5,698 bases of DNA from an uncultured Eubacteriales bacterium. Lineage in GTDB: Bacteria > Bacillota > Clostridia > Oscillospirales > Acutalibacteraceae. Each line of letters starts with the position of its first letter. The stretch's first letter is position 1. The stretch lies in the NCBI GenBank assembly GCA_900319615.1, contig ONPE01000098.1:1893-7590 (forward strand), read 5' to 3'. Under the pieces are notes generated by a model. It saw only the letters and a list, made by a program, of their open reading frames with translations, ran no database searches and was not told the DNA's origin. A program made the position numbers and the translations under genes. Below, one piece after another: positions 1-5,674 of the stretch.

Positions 1-828
1 TCGCTGTTCCCCCTGCTTACGATCTACTCATATCAGGCGTACAGCCACTACACGATGGGCAAGAGCCTGTTCATCCACAACCCCGAGCGCTGCGAGCCCA
101 CGGCAGAGATGCTCCTGCGCACGCTCAGGGAGGATAAGCAGTTCACCCCGCTGGAGGCTCAGGTGCTCGATATGGCGCTGATCCTCCACGCTGAGCACGG
201 CGGCGGCAACAACTCCACCTTCACCACCTGCGTCGTCACCTCCTCCGGCACCGACACCTACTCCGCTATAGCGGCGGCTCTGTGCTCTCTCAAGGGCCCC
301 AAGCACGGCGGCGCAAACCTGCGCGTCATGGGCATGATGAACGAGATCAAGCACGCCGTCAACGACTGGACAGACGACGACGAGATCGCAGCCTACCTCG
401 AGCGAATCCTCAACAAGGACGCCTACGACCGCTCGGGTCTTATCTACGGTATCGGTCACGCGGTATATTCGATATCCGACCCCCGTGCCCGTGTGTTCAG
501 GGGATGGGTAGAGAAGCTCGCCGAGGCTAAGGGCGAGACGGATGAGTTCGGGCTCTACAGCCGCATCGAGAGGCTCGCCCCCGAGATCATCGCCAAGCAC
601 CGCAGGATGTACAAGGGCGTATCTGCAAACGTCGACTTCTACTCGGGCTTCGTGTATAAGATGCTCGGTCTGCCCCAGGAGCTCTATACCCCCATCTTCG
701 CCGTAGCGAGGATCGCCGGCTGGAGCGCCCACCGCATGGAGGAGCTGATGAACGTAAACAAGATCATCCGCCCCGCGTATATGAGCGTGTGCAACGAAAC
801 ACCCTATACGGATATGGAGAACAGATGA
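1..828 (+). CDS. gltA: Citrate synthase, C-terminal part (5' end outside window)
   Basis: Citrate synthase condenses acetyl-CoA with oxaloacetate to citrate in the cytosol, here probably feeding 2-oxoglutarate and glutamate synthesis. The frame is open from base 1, so the gene is cut by the window edge; 275 codons remain. Since family members are usually about 430-450 residues, roughly the first third is missing. The catalytic triad is visible, counting from the first codon in the window: His102 in GPKHGGAN, His153 in GIGHAVYSISDPRA and Asp212 in NVDFYSG, matching pig His274, His320 and Asp375. HAEHGGGNNS (63-72) is the conserved substrate-binding stretch, and RPAY near the end fits the C-terminal substrate arginine. 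An internal ATG at 55 is not the start, because citrate synthase-like sequence continues upstream of it. The gene stops at TGA (826-828), ten bases before a repeat cluster that supplies its terminator. A 2-methylcitrate synthase is the main alternative and cannot be excluded from this fragment. Confidence 0.95.
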   Translation, partial: SLFPLLTIYSYQAYSHYTMGKSLFIHNPERCEPTAEMLLRTLREDKQFTPLEAQVLDMALILHAEHGGGNNSTFTTCVVTSSGTDTYSAIAAALCSLKGPKHGGANLRVMGMMNEIKHAVNDWTDDDEIAAYLERILNKDAYDRSGLIYGIGHAVYSISDPRARVFRGWVEKLAEAKGETDEFGLYSRIERLAPEIIAKHRRMYKGVSANVDFYSGFVYKMLGLPQELYTPIFAVARIAGWSAHRMEELMNVNKIIRPAYMSVCNETPYTDMENR

Positions 829-837
829 TAGCTTTGG

Positions 838-945
838 TAGTTAGGAGTTAGGAGTTAGGAATTATTGGAAAGCCTGACGGCTTTTGGATTTATATAACTG
901 CATAAAAAAACTACGCTCGCGGCTCTGTTTCGCGGGCGTTTTTTT
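838..945 (+). repeat. Repeat module P, copy 1 (heptads + mini-hairpin + terminator)
   Basis: This is the first of three copies of a module about 105 bp long. It begins with tandem heptads of the type GAGTTAG (838-862). Next comes a mini-hairpin, AAAGCC-TGAC-GGCTTT (869-884), then an AT-rich stretch with TTTATATAACT, and finally a terminator stem (913-945). Copy 3 at 5445-5557 is in the same orientation and very similar along its length; copy 2 at 1219-1322 is inverted. There is no open reading frame, so if it moves it would need help in trans, as miniature elements do. I do not recognise a named family. Confidence 0.85.
913..945 (+). terminator. Rho-independent terminator after citrate synthase
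   Basis: The arms ACGCTCGCG (913-921) and CGCGGGCGT (931-939) pair over nine positions with one G-T wobble and a nine-base loop. Seven T's follow (939-945) and an A-tract precedes (904-910), so it could also work partly in reverse. It lies about 85 bases past the citrate synthase stop and is part of repeat module P, so the terminator is repeat-borne. Confidence 0.85.
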
Positions 946-1016
946 AGTACACCATACTGTTGTGTTCTATATTATCTAAGAGGGATTTATCACAGCGTTG
1001 AGATTTATCTTCGACG
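944..1016 (+). repeat. Repeat module Q, copy 1
   Basis: This stretch starts with TTAGTACACCATACT and contains ATTATCTAAGAGG and ATCACAGC. The same blocks occur in the same order and spacing at 5366-5440, with roughly three quarters of positions identical by eye. It has no open frame and no strong conserved hairpin. Here it directly follows the T-tract of module P; in the second copy it precedes module P. Function and family are unknown to me. The bases between it and the next repeat (1017-1032) show nothing recognisable. Confidence 0.75.
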
Positions 1017-1032
1017 GCTCTCTATCATACGT

Positions 1033-1185
1033 TACAGTGAGAGTGGTAGGGTACGGCATTTATGACGTACCGGACGCGCAGCGTCATTCGCGAAGCGATA
1101 GGTTGCAGTTGCTCTGCATTTGAAACAGATTTATCAGATAGGTAACGGTACGTCGCAAGCGCCGTACCCTACAACTCTCACTGAT
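1033..1185. repeat. Large imperfect palindrome, MITE-like
   Basis: Two arms of about 39 bases, 1034-1072 and 1146-1184, are inverted copies with about 33 matches. Both carry AGTGAGAG, GTAGGGTACGGC and GACGTACCG, read on opposite strands. The roughly 73-base centre contains small hairpin-forming words such as TTCGCGAA and TGCAGTTGCTCTGCA. No transposase or open frame is present. The GTAGGG-type arm ends resemble small palindromic elements that I recall as common in gut Clostridia spacers; that resemblance is from memory. I see no clear target-site duplication. The bases after it (1186-1218) hold nothing I can name. Confidence 0.7.
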
Positions 1186-1218
1186 ATGTTTGGAGGGAGA
1201 ACCGTTGAAAAAACCATT

Positions 1219-1322
1219 AAAAAAAGAGTCGAGAACGTTGTATAATTAATTCTGTTATATAAATTCAAAAGCCGTCAGGCTTTCCCACAACTCCTAACTC
1301 CTCATTCCTAACTCCTAATTAA
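1219..1322 (-). repeat. Repeat module P, copy 2 (inverted, degenerate terminator)
   Basis: Read on the minus strand this repeats module P: heptads GAGTTAG/GAATGAG (from 1322 back to about 1287), the mini-hairpin AAAGCC-TGAC-GGCTTT, TTTATATAAC, and then CAACGTTCTCGACTC (1226-1240) where the other copies have CAACGCTCGCGACTC or a close variant. The terminator's left arm has two changes, and the right arm is absent, replaced by a T-rich stretch, so this copy should not terminate well. With copy 1 it forms the outer arms of a nested inverted repeat around the 1033-1185 palindrome. Confidence 0.8.
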
Positions 1323-1391
1323 ACCGTCGGTATCACATCGGACAAAATCAAACAGAATTGTATGGAGTACTAAAAAAATATAAAAAAGCTC

Positions 1392-1420
1392 TTTACTTAA
1401 TCCCCCATACCTGTTATTAT
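1392..1420 (+). promoter_or_regulatory. Probable vegetative promoter of the pyruvate kinase gene
   Basis: TTTACT (1392-1397) and TATTAT (1415-1420) match 4/6 and 5/6 of the -35 and -10 consensus with an ideal 17-base spacer. TGT directly before the -10 gives an extended -10 motif. Transcription would begin near 1427, leaving a leader of about 48 bases before the start at 1475. It lies just downstream of the repeat cluster. The bases between 1323 and 1391 show no other feature. Confidence 0.55.
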
Positions 1421-1474
1421 TGTATTAATAGTAATATTTCTACAACTTTTTTCAACATGACTGGGGGCTTTATC

Positions 1475-2908
1475 ATGAGAATGACCAAGATTATCTGCAC
1501 AATGGGACCTGCCTGCGACGACGTAGATATCCTTTGCAGGATGATCGACGCCGGCATGAACGTAGCGCGCTTCAATATGTCGCACGGCGAGTACGACGCT
1601 ATGACCAAGCGCTTCGGCATCGTCAAGGAGGCTATCGCCAAGAGCGGCAAGACCGTAGCTCTGCTGCTGGATACCAAGGGTCCCGAGATCCGCGTCGGCA
1701 CCTTTGAGAACGGCTCCGTCGAGCTCAAGGCCGGGCAGGAGTACCGCCTGTACTCTTCCGAGGGTCACGGCGACGAGGACGGCGTAACGCTTTCTTACCC
1801 CAAGCTGATAGATACCTTCCGCAGGGATAACGCCAGCATCGGCAGGGTCATCCTCTTTGACGACGGCAAGATATCCGCGAGAGTCGAGGCTATCCAGACC
1901 GAGTGTATCGTCACGCGCATCATCACCGGCGGCGTTTTGAAGAACCGCAAGAGCATCAACATCCCCGGCTATACCATCAATATGCCCTACATCAGCCAGC
2001 GCGACCGCGCCGATATCGAGTTTGGTCTCAGGATGGGCGTCAACGTCATCGCCGCCTCCTTCGTCCGCTCGGCAGACGACGTCATCAAGCTGCGCGACTA
2101 TGTAGACAGCCTCGGCTATGAGGATGTAGAGATAATCTCCAAGATCGAGAACCAGAGCGGCGTGGACGATATCGACCGCATCATCGAGGTCAGCAACGGC
2201 GTCATGGTGGCGCGCGGCGACATGGGCGTAGAGATACCGTTCATCAAGCTGCCCGAGATCCAGAAGATGATCATCCGCAAGTGTGTGCTCGCCGGCAAGT
2301 ACGTTATCACCGCCACCCAGATGCTCGACAGCATGACCACCAACATCCGCCCGACCCGTGCCGAGATATCCGACGTCGCTAACGCCGTTTACGACGGCAC
2401 ATCGGCTGTTATGCTCTCGGGCGAGAGCGCCGCAGGCCAGTATCCCGTAGAGTCCGTAGCAGCGCTCAACGATATATGCACCGAGGCTGAAAAGCACGAG
2501 AACCTCATGCTTCTGCGCGGAGCCTCGGCGACTCAGACCGATCTGACCGCCTTCCGCGAGAACATCTGCGAGGCTGCAAAGGCTGTAGCCGAGAACATCG
2601 GCGCAAAGGCTATCATAGCCGAGAGCAAGACCGGCGCCGTAGCAAGAGCCATGGCTCGCTGCCGCCCGAGCTGCCCGATCATCGCCGTTGTTACAAGCGA
2701 GCAGGTGTGCCGCAAGCTCTGCCTGAGCTGGGGTGTTTTCCCGATGCTCGGCGAAGAGAAGCAGTCATCCGACGAGATCACCCTGCAGGCTGTCGATAAG
2801 GCGCTGTCCTCCGGCATCGTCGAGCCCGGCGACACCGTGGTCATCATCAGCTCCAACAAGACCGTGCCCACCTCCGGCACCGATACCCTGAATATCCGCA
2901 TAGTATAA
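1475..2908 (+). CDS. pyk: Pyruvate kinase
   Basis: This enzyme transfers phosphate from phosphoenolpyruvate to ADP, giving pyruvate and ATP, the last step of glycolysis. The 477 residues contain the expected signatures in order: KIICTMGPA (5-13), RFNMSHG (32-38), DTKGPEIR (66-73), the B-domain cap (about 74-170), ISKIEN (221-226) with Lys223 and metal-binding Glu225, ARGDMGVEIP (246-255) with metal-binding Asp249, TATQMLDSM (279-287) with Thr281, and PTRAEISDVANAV. The C-terminal allosteric-type domain follows from about residue 345. It lacks the extra PEP-utiliser-like domain that lengthens the Bacillus enzyme. The frame is open 39 codons further up to an ATG at 1358, but that stretch overlaps the promoter and is unlike the family. 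ATG 1475 starts just before the conserved KIICTMGP and has GGGGG seven bases upstream. The gene appears monocistronic or first in its transcript. Confidence 0.96.
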   Translation: MRMTKIICTMGPACDDVDILCRMIDAGMNVARFNMSHGEYDAMTKRFGIVKEAIAKSGKTVALLLDTKGPEIRVGTFENGSVELKAGQEYRLYSSEGHGDEDGVTLSYPKLIDTFRRDNASIGRVILFDDGKISARVEAIQTECIVTRIITGGVLKNRKSINIPGYTINMPYISQRDRADIEFGLRMGVNVIAASFVRSADDVIKLRDYVDSLGYEDVEIISKIENQSGVDDIDRIIEVSNGVMVARGDMGVEIPFIKLPEIQKMIIRKCVLAGKYVITATQMLDSMTTNIRPTRAEISDVANAVYDGTSAVMLSGESAAGQYPVESVAALNDICTEAEKHENLMLLRGASATQTDLTAFRENICEAAKAVAENIGAKAIIAESKTGAVARAMARCRPSCPIIAVVTSEQVCRKLCLSWGVFPMLGEEKQSSDEITLQAVDKALSSGIVEPGDTVVIISSNKTVPTSGTDTLNIRIV

Positions 2909-2913
2909 AACCG

Positions 2914-2945
2914 TTTTCAAGAGGATACGTCCTCATTTGATAAAA
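2914..2945 (+). terminator. Hairpin after pyruvate kinase, weak terminator candidate
   Basis: GAGGA-TACG-TCCTC (2921-2934) is a perfect five-base-pair stem with a UACG tetraloop. Flanking TTTTCAA and TTTGATAAAA can add a few imperfect pairs. There is no proper U-tract, so termination may be partial, allowing some readthrough into the downstream protease gene. Confidence 0.35.
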
Positions 2946-2967
2946 GTCCGAACAATCACCCTATAGA
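2937..2967 (+). promoter_or_regulatory. Possible weak promoter of the dockerin protease gene
   Basis: TTGATA (2937-2942) and TATAGA (2962-2967) are each partial matches to the -35 and -10 boxes, with a long 19-base spacer. The predicted leader would be only about 17 bases. It overlaps the hairpin region. This is a tentative call. Confidence 0.25.
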
Positions 2968-2977
2968 CCATAGCAAA

Positions 2978-2986
2978 AAGGATGAG
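2978..2986 (+). promoter_or_regulatory. Ribosome binding site that decides the protease start
   Basis: AAGGATGAG lies four to eight bases before ATG 2991, a normal spacing. The in-frame ATG at 2982 sits inside this site and would have only an A-tract upstream. The start at 2991 is therefore preferred, which also gives a cleaner signal peptide beginning MKKS. Confidence 0.6.
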
Positions 2987-2990
2987 AAAC

Positions 2991-4742
2991 ATGAAAAAAT
3001 CAATAGCAATCTTAGCCGTACTACTCGTTATCTGCCTGATCGGATCGACCGCCGCGGTCGCAGGCACCGTACCCACCCCCAAGCCCAAGGTCATGGAGCT
3101 TGAGATCGAGGATATCGTTCAGGATGATCTCGACGGTCTCGACAACTACGTCCTGACCGAAGACGGCGAGCCTGTCCTCGAGGTCAGGCGCAGCGCCGCT
3201 GTGCAGCCCTTCGGGAGCCTCAGCGACGTTACCGATAACGGTATGTACACCGCCGATTTCGCCATCCCCGGCACCACCGAGAGAGTGTTCATCGCCGGCT
3301 TGACAAGCGATAACATCTCCGAGATACAGACCGCCGTATTTGAAAGCTACGAGTCGGGCGAGAGCTTCACCCTCGCGGATCTCGGCTTTATCGACACCGA
3401 GAAGACCTACACCGACGATGACGACGACGATATGTGCTGGGCTGCGTCGACCTCCAACATCCTCGCCTATACCGGCTGGGGCGCGCAGGCAGGCATCAGC
3501 GATCCCGACGACCTCTTCGAGCTGTTCATCAACTCCTTTGAGAACAAGGGCGGCAACGCCTACTACGGGCTCGGATGGTTCTTCAACGGCATGGACATGG
3601 GGCGTTATGCCTCTAACTCCTCCTCTTTCCCGAAGGTCAAGAATTATCCGAACAGCGGCAGATATCTCCCTGAGTACGACTTCAATGCCATCACCGACCA
3701 GTTCGACCTCACGGAAGCCGGCGCCGACGGCGTGGCAAAGCTGCTCATGAAGCTGAAGTCCGGCTGCGGAGCCTCGCTCAATCTTGAGATTTACATCAAC
3801 GGCGAACAGCAGTCCGGTCACGCGGTGACCTGCTGGGGCTTCGTCACCGATACCGCTTATCCCATGACCGACAAGGCTCACTTCAAGACCGTGATAATCA
3901 CCGACTCCGACTCCGGCTCCTATGTAACGGAGCGACGCGACGCCCCCGATCTGCTGGAGGCTTACGCCCTCGAGCCCATCGAGCAGGATGGCTACGATAC
4001 CTACTGGTTCGACTACGGCTACAGTCAGATAGGCGTTCTGTTTGAGGCTGTCACCCTGCGCTCCTACAGCCCCGAGATCGCGAAGGAGACCTCCGCCTCG
4101 GCGTCCCTTAACCGCACCTCGGATCCCGACCTCGCGATGGAGCCCTTCAGCCTGACAGCGGACTCCTCCGACAAAGAGAGCCTGATAACCGCTTTCCCCG
4201 CCGGCTCGGATCTGTACTTCTGCCCGTATTTCACCAATATCAGCGACGTCGCTTATCAGGGCAGCCTCAAGCTAAGCTATACTCTTGACGACCTGCAGAA
4301 GCATACCAGCAAAACCACATCATTTAGCTTGGGCAACAACGTCAACATCGGGCAGATGGTCAATATATTCCTGCAAAGCCCGTTGAGCTTGACGAAAAAT
4401 ATCGCCCCCGGCAGATACACCCTGACGGTCGAGGTCAACCCCGAGCATACGGTCAACGAGGCATATTTCTTCAACAACGCCTACAGCGTGGACTTTGTCG
4501 TCGGCGAAACATACCTCATCGGCGACGTTGACGACGACGAGGAGGTCGCCTCCATAGACGCTGTGCTGATACTGCGCAAGTCGGCTGATTTTGCGATCAA
4601 TCTCGACGACAGAGCCGTGATCCGCGGCGACATCAACTCCGACGGCGAGCTGGATATCCTCGATGCGACATATATCCAGCGCTACCTTGCAGAGATGGAG
4701 ATCGCTTATCGCGTTAATGTAGAAGAGATCTATCCATCCTGA
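2991..4742 (+). CDS. Secreted IdeS/Mac-1-like cysteine peptidase with CARDB and type I dockerin
   Basis: A 583-residue exported protein. Residues 1-24 are a Sec signal peptide (MKKS, hydrophobic core, AVA before Gly25); no lipobox is seen. Residues 25 to about 125 look like a propeptide. The peptidase domain (about 125-358) has Cys149 in MCWAAS, His277 in GHAVTCWG and Asp305/Asp307 in ITDSDS. These match, in order and local sequence, IdeS Cys94 (LLCGAA), His262 (NHVINLWG) and Asp284/Asp286 (VTDSDS). Lys138 in TEKTY fits the IdeS oxyanion lysine 84. Residues about 380-505 resemble CARDB, with PGRYTLTVEV and a late NN. A dockerin follows, with EF-hand-like repeats at 512-533 (GDVDDDEEV) and 547-568 (GDINSDGEL). 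The dockerin should attach it to a cohesin on a scaffoldin or the cell surface. IdeS cleaves IgG, but this protein's substrate is unknown. The protease call rests on motif matching from memory; another papain-like family is possible. Confidence 0.75.
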   Translation: MKKSIAILAVLLVICLIGSTAAVAGTVPTPKPKVMELEIEDIVQDDLDGLDNYVLTEDGEPVLEVRRSAAVQPFGSLSDVTDNGMYTADFAIPGTTERVFIAGLTSDNISEIQTAVFESYESGESFTLADLGFIDTEKTYTDDDDDDMCWAASTSNILAYTGWGAQAGISDPDDLFELFINSFENKGGNAYYGLGWFFNGMDMGRYASNSSSFPKVKNYPNSGRYLPEYDFNAITDQFDLTEAGADGVAKLLMKLKSGCGASLNLEIYINGEQQSGHAVTCWGFVTDTAYPMTDKAHFKTVIITDSDSGSYVTERRDAPDLLEAYALEPIEQDGYDTYWFDYGYSQIGVLFEAVTLRSYSPEIAKETSASASLNRTSDPDLAMEPFSLTADSSDKESLITAFPAGSDLYFCPYFTNISDVAYQGSLKLSYTLDDLQKHTSKTTSFSLGNNVNIGQMVNIFLQSPLSLTKNIAPGRYTLTVEVNPEHTVNEAYFFNNAYSVDFVVGETYLIGDVDDDEEVASIDAVLILRKSADFAINLDDRAVIRGDINSDGELDILDATYIQRYLAEMEIAYRVNVEEIYPS

Positions 4743-4774
4743 TCGCATAAACACAAAAGTATTATATTAATGAA

Positions 4775-4802
4775 AATGGGCGCTTCTCAGGAGGCGCCCG
4801 TT
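4775..4802 (+). terminator. Stem-loop between protease and ygjP-like gene, burying AGGAGG
   Basis: GGGCGCTTC (4778-4786) pairs with GAGGCGCCC (4791-4799) around a TCAG loop: nine pairs including one G-T wobble. AAT/GTT can extend it to twelve. It begins 35 bases past the protease stop and has A's before it, which suggests a terminator, but only GTTGT follows instead of a T-run. The right arm and loop contain AGGAGG (4789-4794), a perfect Shine-Dalgarno sequence that would be sequestered. It is either a weak terminator or a translational control hairpin for the next gene. Confidence 0.5.
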
Positions 4803-4814
4803 GTATGTGAAGAC

Positions 4815-5369
4815 ATGGAATACACGCTTATTAAGTCAAGACGAAAAACAATAGCTATAGAGATCAGGGAGGACGGCGTGATCGTCCGCGCTCCGCTGCG
4901 TACCTCGAAGAGAGAAGCCGACGCCTTTGTAGCAAAGCACGCCGACTGGATACAAAAACAGCGCAAAAAGGTCGATGCCCGCCGCGCCGAAAGAGAGTCT
5001 GTGCCCAAGCTGACCGACGAAGAGCTCGCCGAACTGAAAGTCCGCGCCCTTGATTACATCCCCGGCAGGGTGGATCACTACGCACGCCTTATGGGGCTGA
5101 GCTACGGGCGGATCACCCTGCGTATGCAAAAGACACGGTGGGGGAGCTGCTCCGCAAAGAAGAACCTCAACTTCAACATCCTGCTCATGCTCGCGCCGCC
5201 CGAGGTCATCGACAGCGTGATAGTGCATGAGCTGTGCCACCTGCGCGAGATGAACCACTCCCCTCGATTCTATGAGCTCGTCCGCTCCGTGTATCCCGAG
5301 TATGACAAGTGGAACCGCTGGCTCAAGCAAAACGGCTCCCTCCTCATGTCCCGGACGCGAGCGTCTTAG
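4815..5369 (+). CDS. YgjP/DUF45-type zinc metallopeptidase (M48-like)
   Basis: A 184-residue, probably cytosolic protein with the YgjP-like domain. The zinc site is HELCH (138-142) with His148 in MNHSPRFY as likely third ligand and Glu139 as catalytic base. Other family marks are SRRKTIAIEI near the start, VRAPL (24-28), ADWI (43-46), TRWGSCS (107-113) and the Tyr/Trp-rich tail YPEYDKWNRWLK. No signal peptide or membrane segment is visible. The biological role of this family is poorly defined. The start is uncertain. ATG 4815 begins where family members usually begin, but lacks a good ribosome site. ATG 4770 or 4776 would add 15 or 13 residues, mostly encoded by the hairpin, and also lack one. 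The C-terminal Arg-Ala-Ser and TAG stop fall in repeat-derived sequence shared with module P/Q. Confidence 0.88.
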   Translation: MEYTLIKSRRKTIAIEIREDGVIVRAPLRTSKREADAFVAKHADWIQKQRKKVDARRAERESVPKLTDEELAELKVRALDYIPGRVDHYARLMGLSYGRITLRMQKTRWGSCSAKKNLNFNILLMLAPPEVIDSVIVHELCHLREMNHSPRFYELVRSVYPEYDKWNRWLKQNGSLLMSRTRAS

Positions 5370-5440
5370 TACACCATACTTTTATGTCAGGTATTATCTA
5401 AGAGGTATTAATCACAGCATTGGGAGATAGTACCGACGTT
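5356..5440 (+). repeat. Repeat module Q, copy 2, with half of a module P terminator
   Basis: CGCGAGCGT (5356-5364) is identical to the right stem arm of the copy 3 terminator. TTAGTACACCATACT (5367-5381) and the rest of module Q follow, as at 931-1016. The left arm and heptads are missing here, and the first 14 bases are translated as the end of the ygjP-like gene. Module Q then runs directly into module P copy 3. Confidence 0.7.
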
Positions 5441-5444
5441 TTTG

Positions 5445-5557
5445 AATTAGGAGTTAGGAGTGAGGAGTTAGGAGTTGTGGGAAAGCCTGACGGCTTTTGA
5501 ATTTATATAACTACATAAAAGAACAACGCTCGCGACTCTGTTTCGCGAGCGTTTTTG
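5445..5557 (+). repeat. Repeat module P, copy 3
   Basis: Same architecture as copy 1: four GAGTTAG-type heptads (5445-5476), the mini-hairpin AAAGCC-TGAC-GGCTTT (5482-5497), TTTATATAACTACATAAAA, and a terminator. It lies about 75 bases after the ygjP-like stop. With copy 1 it forms direct repeats flanking the pyk-protease-ygjP block. Confidence 0.85.
5525..5556 (+). terminator. Rho-independent terminator after the ygjP-like gene
   Basis: AACGCTCGCG (5525-5534) and CGCGAGCGTT (5544-5553) form a perfect ten-base-pair stem with a nine-base loop, and the T-run is 5552-5556. It is the repeat-borne terminator of module P copy 3 and a clear end for the ygjP-like transcript. Confidence 0.85.
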
Positions 5558-5579
5558 TGTGATACAAACTTTTTATAGA

Positions 5580-5650
5580 GATTCTATAGAATCGGGTGAG
5601 GGGGTCTCCCCCGTGGGGGAGGTGTCGCGAAGCGACAGAGGGGTGCCGTC
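5580..5650. repeat. Palindrome-rich intergenic repeat of gut-Clostridia type
   Basis: GATTCTATAGAATC (5580-5593) is a perfect 14-base palindrome. It is followed by CTCCCCC-GT-GGGGGAG (5606-5621) and TGTCGC-GAA-GCGACA (5623-5637), two adjacent hairpins. The CCCCCGTGGGGGAGG plus TCGCGAAGCGA combination is one I recall as a common dispersed repeat in gut Clostridia. No open frame is present. Confidence 0.6.
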
Positions 5651-5674
5651 TCCGGCTGAGGAAGAGCCCGCCCT

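Noticed and set aside
28..732. Minus-strand open frame opposite citrate synthase
   Set aside because: The + strand has all three citrate synthase catalytic residues; the opposite frame is compositionally typical of a shadow.
838..862. CRISPR array, suggested by the tandem heptads
   Set aside because: Heptads are contiguous with no spacers, and no cas gene is in the window.
1186..1245. A 19-codon frame starting ATG TTT GGA in the repeat spacer
   Set aside because: No ribosome site, and it runs into the degenerate end of repeat copy 2; nothing supports translation.
1241..1246. TATAAT as a -10 box for pyk
   Set aside because: No acceptable -35 at 16-18 bases upstream, and it lies inside repeat copy 2; the 1392-1420 pair is better placed.
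1358..1474. An N-terminal extension of pyruvate kinase starting at ATG 1358
   Set aside because: It overlaps the best promoter, has AT-rich composition unlike the gene, and adds 39 residues not expected before the conserved start of the family.
1397..2497. Long minus-strand open frame opposite pyruvate kinase (366 codons)
   Set aside because: It is the mirror of a GC-rich, third-position-biased gene; its translation is Asp/Val/Ala-rich with no recognisable domain and it has no ribosome site.
2909..2990. A riboswitch in the pyk-protease spacer
   Set aside because: Only one short hairpin is present in about 80 bases and no known aptamer core is recognisable.
3021..3050. Lipoprotein signal (lipobox around Cys15 of the protease)
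   Set aside because: The residue before Cys15 is Ile rather than Gly/Ala/Ser, and a clean AVA signal peptidase I site follows at residue 24.
3021..3881. Minus-strand open frame opposite the dockerin protease
   Set aside because: Same shadow effect; low-complexity Gly/Val/Glu composition and no family resemblance.
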